NCBI RefSeq assembly: GCF_041381155.1
Contig: NC_091142.1
Location: 26,797,963-26,861,962, forward strand
DNA from: Argopecten irradians
Taxonomy: Eukaryota; Mollusca; Bivalvia; Pectinida; Pectinidae
Length of the DNA: 64,000 bases
Direction of reading: 5' to 3'
The notes beneath the pieces are model-generated. The model was given only the letters and a program-made list of their open reading frames with translations, was not told where the DNA came from and ran no database searches. Both the position numbers and the translations under genes were made by a program. Shown one piece after another: positions 23,301-34,869 of the stretch. Positions within the stretch are counted from its first letter, which is position 1, and each line of letters begins with the position of its first letter.

Positions 23301-24383
23301 GTATATCATATTAACAGTTTAGAACATTGGGCCTCTTGTTGCATAAATATGGCATACATTGAATTCATAGTTTAAAGCAAAAATCACTACTTCTGCGAGA
23401 GAAAAAAATCTAGATGGCCGCAGCGGTATCATAAAACACAATCCTTATCTCAAAACATTGTAAATGTAAATGCGGGAAAATTGTCATAAACACAGTAAGT
23501 TATTATCAAACATTTTTATAAAACAAGTTTAAGACGGCCGCCGCGGAATCCTAACAAAGGAACTCAACACATTTAGTATGTTATACTAAAACCTGGAATG
23601 AACATTGTTTATGGTATTGTAAAACATTGTTCAACCTATCTCATAGTAAAACTGAAAGCAGCTCAGGCAAACAAATCACAGGCCAACAAAAAGAAAACTT
23701 TGAAGACTACTGAGACAGCGACGCCTAACTTCAAAGCCACACAGTGAATCACAATGCACCGTTATACGGCTATTTTGATGTGCATCGAATGACTTAATTA
23801 CCTGTTCCCTCCAGTTTTATTATGAGATAGTCCAGGGATGTAGAGATCGTAAGTGATTAAAACGGAGATTATATAAATGTAAATATTATTTGCAATAGGT
23901 TATGCTGCTGGTTCTTGGTATAATGATAAAGGAGCTGCAGCTAATCATCTTTGTCTACCGCCTGATCCAGAATGGTTAAACACAACAGTCGTACCAGACG
24001 ACGTGACAGGACGACTATACGGGGCGGAGTACGAATCGACTAATGGCTATACTATGTTCGGTTCAAACTCACGAAACGAAGAAGTGCCATGTGCGGTCTG
24101 TAGACCTAAATCCTTTGTCTCCTCTGTGATGATTCCGGCGAGGACGACCTGCTACAGCGGCTGGACGAAGGCGTACGGCGGATCATTGGCCTCCGGGAAC
24201 CACGTTTATGAAGCTGCTACCGAGTACGTGTGTGTGGACGAGCATGCGCAGCCACTTGCAGGTGGAGGCAATTCAAACGATGACGGCCTACTGTTTTATG
24301 GAGTCAAAGCATTCTGTGGATCATTGCGATGTCCTCCGTACAAACAGGAAACATATATAAGCTGCGTTGTGTGCATGAAATAA
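17119..24383 (+). CDS. Copy C: secreted coiled-coil protein with short-chain-collagen-C4-type domain (gene span)
   Basis: Complete gene with exons 17119-17344, 20899-20961, 21512-21586 and 23899-24383. All introns are GT-AG and phase 1, and the joined frame is 849 nt (282 residues plus stop). Residues 1 to about 22 are a signal peptide (VLFVLSLVSVRC). Residues about 36-96 form a coiled coil across exons 1 and 2 (MTHLQSELQTLQATVLSQTG, then ETQSQNREIASLKQKLSEAT). Exon 3 gives GGATFVRWGRKDCPTSLTEL, and exon 4 the C4 domain with about nine cysteines (LCLPPDPEW, PCAVC, TTCYSGW, VCVDEHAQP, AFCGSLRCPPY, SCVVCMK). The family is known from sponge short-chain collagen C4 and mollusc secreted proteins; the collagen repeat is absent here. 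Likely an extracellular disulfide-stabilised oligomer; its partner and role are not known. It lies head-to-head with pseudogene copy B. Confidence 0.88.
17465..18452. mobile_element. 988-bp non-autonomous DNA element, copy 1
   Basis: The left end TTAACGTAGGTCCATAC and the right end, read inward as TTAAGTTAGCTTCAT, are imperfect inverted repeats. A second copy lies in opposite orientation at 47213-48158, alignable block by block (GACGGGTCCC/GACGTGACCC, ACAAACTTCAAGCTTACAAA). The small reading frames inside are not conserved between the two. The TTAA at each end may be a target duplication. Confidence 0.7.
18842..19133. mobile_element. MITE with AAGATGCTCCACCGC-type ends, copy 1
   Basis: The left end TTAAGATGCTCCGCCGCTG and right end CAGCGGTGGAGCATCTTTAA are inverted repeats. 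A related copy is at 63172-63473. Short, AT-rich, no coding capacity. TTAA flanks suggest a piggyBac-like origin, which is inference. Confidence 0.75.
19134..19430. repeat. Dispersed repeat, inverted partner near 52600-53000
   Basis: The block around ATCTCAACGTCAAAATG (minus strand), GGCCGCCAT and TGACGTCA matches 52760-52860 in order, as does the TTTTTACATATGT..CACTAGTGT block with about 52905-52940. Diverged, ends undefined. Confidence 0.45.
19431..20898. other. Intron 1 of copy C, remainder
   Basis: AT-rich intron with a short (TA)n at about 20319-20333. It ends in a usable acceptor ATTATAAG. No other gene seen. Confidence 0.5.
20899..20961 (+). CDS. Copy C exon 2 (coiled-coil cassette)
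   Basis: 63 nt, phase 1 at both ends, so it can be skipped without a frame change. Encodes the IASLKQKLSEAT heptads. Disrupted in copy B and not recognised in copy A. Confidence 0.85.
21147..21350. mobile_element. MITE of the CGATACTCCAGGGGTTCC family (diverged copy)
   Basis: Left end CCGATACTCCAGGGGTTCC..CACTTACGATCTCTACACC, with an inverted right end GAGATCGTAAGTGATCGGAA..GGAGCATCGG. Inside intron 2 of copy C. Other copies are at 36077-36166, 48692-49008 and 54424-54795, with a partial at 23635-23862. Confidence 0.8.
21512..21586 (+). CDS. Copy C exon 3 (RWGR motif)
   Basis: 75 nt encoding GGATFVRWGRKDCPTSLTEL and ELVYS, between TTGATAG and GTATGT splice sites. Confidence 0.88.
21900..22570. 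repeat. Repeat with palindromic CCCTCGGGATCACAAAATG block
   Basis: Contains an inverted pair at about 22467-22538 (ACCCTCGGGATCACAAAATG and CATTTTGTGACCCTCGGG around GCCTCGG). Its left part (GATTGGCAGATTC..GACGTTGCGTATTGATTTA) recurs at about 22735-22825. Non-coding, within intron 3 of copy C. Confidence 0.55.
22571..23634. other. Intron 3 of copy C, middle part
   Basis: AT-rich, with the second half-copy of the GACGTTGCGTATTGATTT repeat and ACCTTCATTCAAGGT blocks at about 23065 and 23217. No gene recognised. Confidence 0.5.
23635..23862. mobile_element. Partial MITE of the CGATACTCCAGGGG family
   Basis: Carries the family interior (CTATCTCATAGT, GCAGCTCAGG, CCACACAGTGAATCACA, GAGATAGTCCAGGG, TAGAGATCGTAAGTGAT) but lacks the outer left end. 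Confidence 0.7.
23899..24383 (+). CDS. Copy C exon 4 (C4 domain)
   Basis: 485 nt after the acceptor TTTGCAATAG. Encodes YAAGSWYNDKGAAANHLC through SCVVCMK and the stop. Confidence 0.92.
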
Positions 24384-26454
24384 AATAGCAGAGAATTAGA
24401 TGATTGCCAAACGTTTTCCTTGGTCGCTAGGCGTTTGCCGTTCTTCAACTACAGGTCAATTATTGGTTTCGAATGATAATTAAACATAACTTAATTCAAA
24501 TGAATAGAATTGATTCAAATATTATTGATTTCATTACATTATTTTGTATATAAAGAAATCAATGGGGTTTTACCTATTATCTTTGATGCCTTTGTCTTGA
24601 TTCCCCGATAAATGCGAAAACTCTGTTCTATTAATAGAAAGATGAACAAAGATGAAAATTGCAAATTAAGCGTTCGATGTAAACTCTTTACTCGATTAGT
24701 TTCAAAATATACTCTTGACTTGTGTTTCTTCTGTTGTATATTTTGCTTCTTTTCCAACTTACCACAGTTAATAACTATAATTACAGCTTGCTTAAATGAT
24801 ATGTTACAAGAGTATGAAAACTATACAAAAATACGACATATTGGTATTGATCACAGCATGAAAAGTCGTCACGGAGAAAAGTTTGAAACTGAAACAAAAA
24901 ACTGGATATTGTACTGTATCTATTGCTACTGCTTTTTACTCATGTTACTCGTAGTAACCCCGAACAATGATAAACAAAGTTTGAATTTTGACAATGTTGA
25001 TAATGAAACCGTACGATTATTCGATGGGTTTAACGTTCGTGTTTCGAATCTACTTGAGCCTAGGGCAAGACAATTAACGTCGCCTACTGTACTGTACTAC
25101 TGTAACCTTAGACTGTCCCCTTATCGTTCTCAATATGTAGGCTGATTCATGTGTCAATCCACCATTTCCCTTTAGTAGCATTACTGCTTACTAAAAAATT
25201 TATACGGTGCTGTTGACGATGAATTATATGGTACCCATCATTGAAACCACGAACAAATAAACAAAGTTTTAGTCACTAATGTACCCCATCGTCAATCGAG
25301 CAGGATACTTTTTCAGTATTATAATACACCAACACATCGTGTCGACTTAAAACACGACTTTTTCACGACGATGAATTTCGCGAAGGTCTTGTTAAACTAA
25401 TAGCTCTTATTATTACAGCGGTAATCATGATACAAATGTGAGTTTTTAAATATGTAGGAGCTCTGTAAATTGATCCTGTGACGTTACTTCATCCGATAGG
25501 GAATACTAAGGCTAATTTAACTAACTTAATTTACGATGACGTAATTCGGTATACAGAAATCACAGAACCAAACAATTCCCTATAGACGAAAATGTTACCG
25601 CTTACCAAAGTCCTGGTAAAGTGAAGGATTTAAGTCAGGTCCTAAAATGTTTTATACGCAGGTGTGTAAGATAACCTCCTCCACAATGAACTTGTTGTAT
25701 TACCCCCAACCCCCTCTCTTTCTTTCTCTCTCCCTCCCTCCTTCTCTCTCTCCACATCATTAGGAATACCTAATCTTATATTGAATTCGGCACCAAGGGC
25801 AACTACATTGAATATGTCTGTATTCATTTGTGTTCATACCACCTTAAACGCAATCAAAACACTGTTCAATCCCTATCACAATGCATGGTTCTCACCTCAC
25901 ATTAGATTGACAATAGCTTGAGATCCAAATCAGTAGCTGAACATGAAGAAGACTTTTTTTATATTTGTTTGTTTCATGTTGTTTCATTTTTTTAGAAATA
26001 CTATACCAAGTTGTCGGCACAAGTTCAGCAAAATGTCACAGCCGAGAAAAGCAATTTGCCACAGGGATTCCAATACTAAAGTGATATATATGATTAATTA
26101 AGACATTCGTTTTAATTTGATATGAGACAAAACAAGTCCTTGTGAACTATATCAGAAAGAATTGTCTGACATCCAATAACTTTCACCCAGGAAAATGGAT
26201 ACCACAACAATAGCTATCGAGGAGAAACAAAGCAGCCTCGACTGTTCACCTTTAGTAATTGGACATCTTTGAACTGTAGATTAGCCATGATCTGAAAGCA
26301 TTTACAAGTCCAGTACAATCCATTGTGATACATGTCCTATCATCTGAGCTGTGTACATATATATCATTTTTCTAATTAACTCTGCTTATACCTTATAGAT
26401 GACTATTGATACCTTTGTCTTTACTACGATACATCGCCTAGTAAACTTGTTGTC
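24384..26454. other. Intergenic region downstream of copy C
   Basis: AT-rich. A 177-codon open frame at 24612-25145 has no recognised family or repeat and is not called. A CT-rich microsatellite lies at about 25713-25752. Confidence 0.5.
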
Positions 26455-29400
26455 GTTGGTGATTTTTATGTTGTGGTTGATGATGTTTATGTTGTCGTTT
26501 ATGATGTTTATTTTATCGTTGGTGATGTTTATATTGTCGTTAGTGATGTTTATGTTGTCGTTGGTGATGTTTATGTTGTCGTTAGTGATGTTTATGTTGT
26601 CGTTAATGACGTTAATACTGTCAATGGTGATGTTTATGTTGTCGTTGATGATGTTTATGTTGTCGCTGATGATTTTTATGTTGTCGTTGATGATGTTTAT
26701 GTTGTCGTTGATGATGTTTATGTTGTCGCTGATGACGTTTATATTGTTGTTAATTATGTTAATGTTGTCATTGGTGATTTTTATGTTGTTATTTATGTTA
26801 ATGTTGTCGTTTTTGATGTTTATATTGTCGTTGGTGATGTTTATATTGTCGTTGATGACGTTAATATTGTCATTGGTGATGTTTATGTTGTCGTTTATGA
26901 TGTTTATATTGTCGTTGGTGATGTTTATATTGTCGTTGGTTATGCTTATGTTGTCGTTAGTGATGTTTATATTGTCATTGGTGATGTTTATGTTGTCGTT
27001 GGTGATGTTTATATATTGTCGTTGATGATGTTTATGTTGTCGCTGATGACGTTAATATTGTCAATGGTGATGTTTATGTTGTCGTTTATGATGTTTATGT
27101 TGTCATTGGTGATGGTTATGTTGTCGTTGGTGATATTTTGTTGTGGTTGGTGATGTTTATGTTGTTGTTGGTGATGTTGATATTGTCGTTGATGATTTGT
27201 ATGTTGTCGTTATTGATGTTTATGTTGTCATTGGTGATGTGTATGTTGTCGTTGGTGATGTTTATGTTGTCATTGGTGATAATTGTGTTGTCATTAGTGA
27301 TGTGTATGTTGTCATTGGTGATGTTTATGTTGTAATTGGTGAAGATTATATTGTCATTGCTGATGTTTATATACCGTTGGTTATGCTTATGTTGTAGTTG
27401 GTGATGTTTATGTAGTCGTTGGTGATGTTTATGTAGTCGTTGGTGATGTTTATATAATCGTTGGTGATGTTTATGTTGTCGTTGGCGATGTTTATATTGT
27501 CGTTTATGGTGCTTATGTTGTCGTTGGTGATGTTTATATTATCGTTGTTTATGATGTTTATATTATCGTTGGTGATGTTTATGTTGTCGTTGGTGATGTT
27601 TATATTATCGTTGGTGATGTTTATGATGTAATCGGTGAAGATTATATTGTCATTGCTGATGTTTATATTATCGTTGGTTATGCTTATGTTGTCGTTAGTG
27701 ATGTTTATATTGTCATTGGTGATGTTTATGTTGTCGTTTATGATGTTCATGTTGTCATTGGTGATGTTTATATTGTCGTTGGTGATGTTTATATTGTCGT
27801 TGGTGATGTTTATGTTGTCATTGGTGATGTTTATATTGTCGTTGGTGATGTTTATGTTGTCATTGGTGATGTTTATGTTGTCGTTGGTGATGTTTATATT
27901 GTCGTTGGTGATGCTTATGTTGTCGTTAGTGATGTTTATATTGTCATTGGTGATGTTTATGTTGTCGTTTATGATGTTCATGTTGTCATTGGTGATGTTT
28001 ATGTTGTCGTTGGTGATGTTTATATTGTCGCTTATGGTGTTTATGTTGTCATTGCTGATGTTTATATTATCGTTGGTGATGCTTATTTTGTCGTTGGTGA
28101 TGCTTAGTTGTCGTTGGTGATGTTTATATTGTTTATGGTGCTTATGTTGTCGTTGGTGATGCTTAGTTGTCGTTGGTGATGTTTATATTGTCGCTTATGG
28201 TGTTTATGTTGTCATTGCTGATGTTTATATTATCGTTGGTTATGCTTTATTGTCGTTGGTGATGTTTGTGTTGTCGTTTATGATGCTTATGTTGTCGTTA
28301 GTGATGTTTAGCTGTCGTTGATTATGTTTATGTTGTCGTTGGTGATGTTAATGTTGTCGTTGGTGATGTTTATTTTGTCGTTGGTGATGTTTATGTTGTC
28401 GTTGGAGATGTTTATGTTATCGTTTATGATGTTTATGTTGTCGTTGGTGATGTTTATGTTGTCGTTGGCGATGTTTATGTTGTCGTTGGTGATGTTTAAT
28501 TGTCGTTGGTGATGTTTATGTTGTCGTTGGTGATGTTTATATTGTCGTTGGTGATGTTTATGTTGTCGTTGGTGATGTTTATGTTGTCGTTTGTGATGTT
28601 TATGTTGTCGTTTGTGATGTTTATGATGTCGTTTATGATGTATATGTTGTGGTTTATGATGTTAATGTTATCATTGGTGATGTTTATATTGTCATTGGTG
28701 ATGTTTGTGTTGTCGTTTATGATGTGGTTTATGGTGCTTATGTTGTCAGTGGCGATGTTTATGTTGTCGTTTATGATGTTTATGTTGTCGTTGGTGATGT
28801 TAATGTTGTTGTTGGTGATGTTTAGTTGTCGTTTGTGATGTTTATTTTGTCGTTAGTGATGTATATGTTGTCGTTTGTGATGTTTATGATGTCGTTTATG
28901 ATGTATATGTTGTGGTTTATGATGTTTATGTTATCATTGGTGATGTTTATATTGTCGTTCGTGATGTTTATGTTGTCATATGGTGTCTTTATTGATGTTT
29001 ATGTTGTCAGTGTGGTGATGTTTATGTTGTCGATGTTTATGATGTTTGTGTTTGTCGTTGTTATGATGTTTGTTTTGTCGTTTATGTTGTGGTTTATGGT
29101 GCTTATGTTGTCAGTGGTGATGTTTATGTTGTCGTTTATGATGTATATGTTGTCGTTGGTGATGTTTATGTTGTCGTTGGTGATGTTTAGTTGTCGTTTG
29201 TGATGTTTATGTTGTCGTTGGAGATGTTTATGTTGTCGTTGGTGATGTTTATGTTGTCGTTGGTGATGTTTATATTGTCGTTGGTGATGTTTATGTTGTC
29301 GTTGGTGATGTTTATATTGTCGTTTATGATGTTCATGTTGTCATTGGTGATGTTTATATTGTCGTTGGTGATGTTTATGTTGTTGTTGGTGATGTTTATA

Positions 29401-29548
29401 TTGTCGTTTATGATGTTTATGTTGTCGTTCATGATGTTTATGTTGTCGTTTATGTTGTCGTTGGTGATGTTTATGTTGTCGTTCATGATGTTTATGTTGT
29501 CGTTCATGATGTTTATGTTGTCGTTGGTGATGTTTATGTTGTCGTGAT
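26455..29548. repeat. 3.1-kb minisatellite, 21-bp unit
   Basis: Roughly 145 units of a 21-bp repeat with core GTCGTTGGTGATGTTTAT. Because 21 is divisible by three, long frames stay open on both strands (MFMLSLV, DVYVVVG and, on the minus strand, NITNDNI heptads). None has splice or start context, so these frames are products of the repeat. Units vary mainly by G/A, T/A and GGT/TAT swaps; some stretches show blocks copied as groups. Confidence 0.92.
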
Positions 29549-30005
29549 GATGTTTTGTAGCCATGACATGTTTGCCTCGGAGTTCATCCTGAACAGATGT
29601 ATGTGCTGTGATGCACTTTTGCGTAGTTAGCACAATACACACAGGAAAATCAAGCTTTGTTCCTCTCAATTATATAAAGACGAAACAACGGGTTAGAAAT
29701 ACATATAACACAGGATAGTCCGTTCGAAACAAGAGCCAGTATGAGCCTGTACCGCTCACTTGAATGCTGCAATGACTATTAACGATGACGAATACATTCC
29801 ATTTACGTTGTCTGGAATCCTTCAGTAATTGAGAGGTTCCAGCATGCTACCCACGAAGTAAACAGCCATAGATAGGAAAAGTGGTTACCATAACAAAAGT
29901 AAATTAAATCAAAAGCTGCTATTTTCAGAAGGTTGCACCCGATATCCGATCATCGCATTTTTATTGTGAACGATTTTGTTTATGTTTAATAAACACCTTC
30001 ACATA
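29549..30005. other. Short spacer, no gene
   Basis: Unique-looking DNA between the minisatellite and the foldback element. Confidence 0.5.
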
Positions 30006-33000
30006 TAGGCCGTGGGCTAGGAGGGTCCCACATGCAACCCCCCAAACCTCCGAACCAATATTTTTCGGAACCCTTATGACCCACTGATCACAAATCCAAA
30101 TGTTAACATTACAAAAGTTGGGATAAACTTTTGGTTATGACGTCATCAAGATGGCCGCCATCTCGAATTTCACTAGAAATTGAAAAATAGTCATAACATT
30201 AACATTTTTCAACCGAAGTAGACAAATGAGGTATCAGAATGACAACAATAAAACAACAGATTCATATCAGGACCAAAAAATCTAATATATGTAGTGATTT
30301 CTACGCAGGAAAATGAAAACAAAATCGGATTTAAAGCTCAAAAATGGTGATTTTTCAGCAAACTTTTCATATTTTGTTTGACGCAGCAAAAATGTTTCCC
30401 AACAACAATCTATTATTTCTAATAAGTTTTTTGACCACTTATCAATCAGTTTAAACAACAACAACAACAAAAACCAATGTTAACATTGTATAGGTTCCGG
30501 TTATGACGTCATCAAGATGGCCACCATCTCGAATTTCACTAAAAATGAAGAATAGTCATTACACTGATATTTTTCAACTAAAGTAGACAAATGTGGTATC
30601 AAAATGACCACAAATACATATCAGGACCAAATAATCCAATATGTGTAGTGATTTGTACGGAAGAAATATAAAAATAAGCTTTTAAGCTCAAAAATGGTGA
30701 TTTTTCAGCAAATTTTTCATACTTGGCTTGACGCAGCAGAAATGTTTCCCAACAACAAATTATTACTCCTAATCAGTTATTTAATCTTCTATCAATCAGT
30801 AAAAACAAAAGCAACAACAAAAATATATAGAAATGCAAAAAAAGAATTATTGTTATACCCTCAATTTTGTAGATTAGCAGCGTCTCAAAAACAACACTTC
30901 ACCTACTGATAGCGTTACAAATGTAACCTAAGCTAAGCCTGTGTTTCAGTTAATATCGTTAACAGTTCCCAAAGCGTTTGTGTCTTTGAAAATGAGCACA
31001 TTCATTGTCTATTTCCTATGCATAGCATAAGCAAAATGTCAGATGGTTACTACAATGTCACTAAACTGTCTTTCACTGGTTCTCAATGATAACCATTATC
31101 ATTGTGCGTGCTTTCTCGCCTCACTGATCTATCCACTGAAGAAACTCAGCATATCTGGTAGCTTGTACATGCAGTCCGAATCAGAGTACTCGAGATATCA
31201 GTATCCAATTCATCGTAAGCCAGATCGACGTCTTCGATGTCGATGAGCTCATGTGACACTGCATTACCAGTGTTGTTCTAGCCTTTTTGACCCATCCATG
31301 GCCAGAGTTCATATCAGGAACAACAGGTTCAGGGATGTGGGATCTCTTTCAGATTCTAACATATCGTACGTATATGCTGTTTCAGACTTCTCCGGCATAA
31401 TGGAAATTACACCAGATGCACATTCTTCCAATGGTGGAATTGGTTCTCCTTAGCACATAACTCCATAATTCGTATGAAGTACTATTCATCAATCTTGTGG
31501 ACCCTCGTGCAACCATAAATGGCACAGGTGATATCATCGAGGTCATTAATGAGGGCATAAATGTTAAATGTTTTTCATTGGTCTGACTTTTCCCACTCCC
31601 TTGAAGGTGCTGGTTGTGTCACATCTGGTGTATGCGCAAAGCGACCATTAAAGACTCTCCAGTAAAAAGTTCTCTAAAGTGCTTTCCAGACATGGCAAAG
31701 AGTGAAACTTCACTAATCCACCTGTGCCACCTATGGTCACTGAGGTTCACAAGAATGAGGAATTGTGCTTCATACGAATTAAGGAGAACCAACTCAACCC
31801 TCCGCAGAATGTTGATCTGGTGTCTTTTCCATCATGCCGGGGAAGTCTGGAACATCATATACGATATATGTGAATCTAGGTGAAACTAGGTTGGAAACAG
31901 GAAGAGCTCCCACATCCCTGAAGCCGATGTTTCTGATCTTAACTCTGACCATGGACAGTTGACAAGTTAGAACCACGATGGTAACCCGGTAATGTAATGT
32001 CACATCAGGTCACCGAGGTCGAAGACGACACTCTGGCGAGAAAGCACGCACAACGAAAATGATTAGCATTAAGAACTAGTGAAAGAAATATGTGACACTG
32101 TAGTAACCATCTTATATTTCCTTGCGTTATACACAGGAAATAAACAATGGATGTGCTCATTCTAAAAGACACAATATGTTTCGAAAAGTGTCATGGTATT
32201 TACGGAACTTTAATTTGATACCCTATAGCTATTAGTTAGCGTTTTGCTGTAATAATTCAGTTTGAGAGGCTACTAGTCTACACAATTTCGAACATGAAAA
32301 TGGATTATTTTGAAGTCCCACTTAGATATTCAGCCAACTTTAAATTCAAATTTGTTAAGATATAAATCGTCAATAGCCAATGTTATATTCAGGAAATTCC
32401 AAATAACAATCATATGCCGCATCCGGTGATGTTTTGTAAACCAAATGATGGTATAACAATTCTCTTTTGCATTTCTATATATTTTTGTTGTTGTTGTTTT
32501 AACAGATTGATAAGAGGTCAAATAACTGATTGTGAATAATAATTTGTTGTTGGGAAATAATTGGATTATTTGGTCCTGACATGTATTTGTTGTTCTATTG
32601 TGGTCATTTTGATACCTCATTTGTCTACTTTAGTTGAAAAATATCAATGTTATGACTATTTTTCATTTTTCAGTGAAATTCGAGATGGTGGCCATCTTGA
32701 TGACCTCATAACCGGAACTTATACGATGTTAACATTGGTTTTGGTTGTTTTTGTTGCTTAAACTGATTGACAAAGAGTCAAAAAACTTATTAGAAATAAT
32801 AAATTGTTGTTTGGAAATATTTTTGCTGCGTCAGACAAAATATAAAAAATGTTAATGTTATGACTATTTTTCAATTTTTAGTGAAATTCGAGATGGCGGC
32901 CATCTTGATGACGTCATAACCGGAAGTTCATCCCAATTTATGCAATGTTAACATTTTGATTTGTGATCAGTGGGTCATAAGGGTTCAGAAAAATATTGGT

Positions 33001-33055
33001 TCGGAGGTTTGGGGGGGGGGGGGGTGCATGTGGGACCCTCCTAGCCCATGGCCTA
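30006..33055. mobile_element. 3.05-kb foldback-like element (nearly full-length palindrome)
   Basis: The ends are TAGGCCGTGGGCTAGGAGGG and its mirror at 33036-33055. Nearly the whole element is an imperfect inverted repeat: the GGTTATGACGTCATCAAGAT block, the TTTCCCAACAACAA block, the GTGCGTGCTTTCTCGCC block and the CAGGGATGTGGGA block all recur mirrored, with the centre near 31550. Each arm carries an internal direct duplication of about 380 bp (GTCATCAAGATGGCC.CCATCTCG at about 30150 and 30510). A run of about 14 G lies at 33011-33024. No transposase frame; 3-bp ATA flanks on both sides may be a target duplication. Confidence 0.8.
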
Positions 33056-34489
33056 ATAGTTATCCTAAAAAGTTCTCGTTAACACATAGTTGGAACAAAA
33101 TTCGATTTGTTTTCTTACAAGGTTACGCTTATTTCATGTCTTTCACTGTTTGTCAGTGGATAATGGACATTGCCAACAAATATAGAGACGCTGTATTGAG
33201 TCACTAATTCAGCCAACTTTACCCTATCTTCGATCGATGTACATATACATTCAGTTATAAGCTCTGCTTGAAGTTGAAACCTTTTTGCGACGTTTTATTT
33301 TCTTGGTCGTAAAATGTAAAGTTACATGTGCCATAACCGGGCGAACATTTTAATTTGTTACGTTTTCTTCAGTCACCTATTGAAAACCATCAGGTTTGAT
33401 GAATTAGCTGCGAAAATCATTCTAATGGACAGACAAACATGTATGATGTCCTATAAACATTATCTACAACACAGAATTTATGCATTGTAAAATTCCTGTT
33501 GTATGCCTCATGTATGTTTAGAAGGAAACATAAAGTTTACAATCACTTTACAATTACTACTAAGACTGTACAAATATAAAATGAAATAGTAAACCAGGAT
33601 CTGGCTTCATAGTTTGACCGTATTCACTCATTTTACTGCACTAATATAATGATCTTTGGCAGTAAAATTAAACCCCATGCATTGTAAGTATTGTAATTCT
33701 CAAAATTGTGGTATTTTTAGTGGTGAATAAGATATTAACAGCTCCTCTTTATTCGTCAGCATGAAAATTACGGTACATATAATTTTAATCGAACGTAAAT
33801 ACATTGTGTAAGCAGGTTAAAAAGAATCAAATCATTCCATATAGATGTTAGTAAGGTGTATTTACCTATCCCTATATTATGACTATCATCTAATATTGAT
33901 TACTGCACCAACATTTGACCAAAATAAAATTGAAATATTTTTAAAACGATGTTCAATGTATGATGTGTGCCCATTTTGTACTCTAAATCCGTAATATTTC
34001 CAAACCTGGTATTCAATGATTAAATTGTTGAATTTCAAATATCAAGTATATCCCTGATACAGTTGATATGCTAGTTGCGTACCATTGAAGCTACAGTTGC
34101 TATTCTACCCATCCGTGACATACATGGATTATAAACATGTAGAAATGTCGGCATTTTTACTTGTTTTTTCATTTAGAAATCAAAAAGTGCACCCTTGAAC
34201 AAGCTCTATGTTTCTCCTAAAGATAAAAAGAAAGTTTGTTCAAGGTTGTGCTCAATTATTTTTAGACAATAACTCAAAAATACCCCAAAAGTGACAAAAT
34301 TACATATCATCTTATGTATGCATATCTAGGATGGTTAAATTGGCAACTAAAGCTACAAGATTAGAAAACTTCCAATACAATCAGGGATGTACTAAATATT
34401 TCAAATACAACAACTTAATTTCAGAACGTTTAATTAAAATAATCGATGGATTTGGGAGCAGGAAAGGGCCAAAACCATACATAGCCTTT
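33056..34489. other. Intergenic, no gene recognised
   Basis: AT-rich, low ORF content, no repeat structure noticed. Confidence 0.5.
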
Positions 34490-34640
34490 AGTCGGTGAAG
34501 TACGATTGCCGTCGATTAATCCGCGCTGATCGTGACGTCGCAAAAATCACAATTACCGAAATGGGACTATACGACTTAAAATCATAGTTTACCTCGACGT
34601 TTATTATATGCAACTCGAAATCGACGCAATGCAAATAATT
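34490..34640 (+). repeat. Dispersed repeat, family with copies near 11541 and 16210
   Basis: Shares GTACGATTG, GTGACGTCGCA, ACAATTACCGAAATGGGACTA and TTTACCTCGACG blocks in order with 11541-11650. Confidence 0.4.
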
Positions 34641-34869
34641 AACGGCAGTGCCAAGTGAGCCAAAATGTATGTTCTGTCAATTTAGTGAGAGAGATGATTG
34701 AGTTCGAAAGCAAAATACAGCTGTAGTCATACCAGACAAGAATGAACAGTCGGTTACCAATGTGTCTAGTTAAAGATACAATGCATAAAAAGACAAACTT
34801 ACAGAAAGTGTTGCAAGGAACACACGTCCACTGCCGAAATTACATGTTCTCATCTATAGCAAGTTATTA

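Noticed and set aside
24612-25145. 177-codon open frame downstream of copy C
   Set aside because: No recognised domain, no repeat relation, AT-driven composition. It could be chance; I lack evidence to call it a gene.
26399-29669. Several frames of 100-226 codons on both strands
   Set aside because: They are translations of the 21-bp minisatellite in different registers; no start, splice or codon-use support.
31614-31883. 89-codon frame at the centre of the second foldback element
   Set aside because: Its sequence is mirrored in the opposite arm and shows no protein family.
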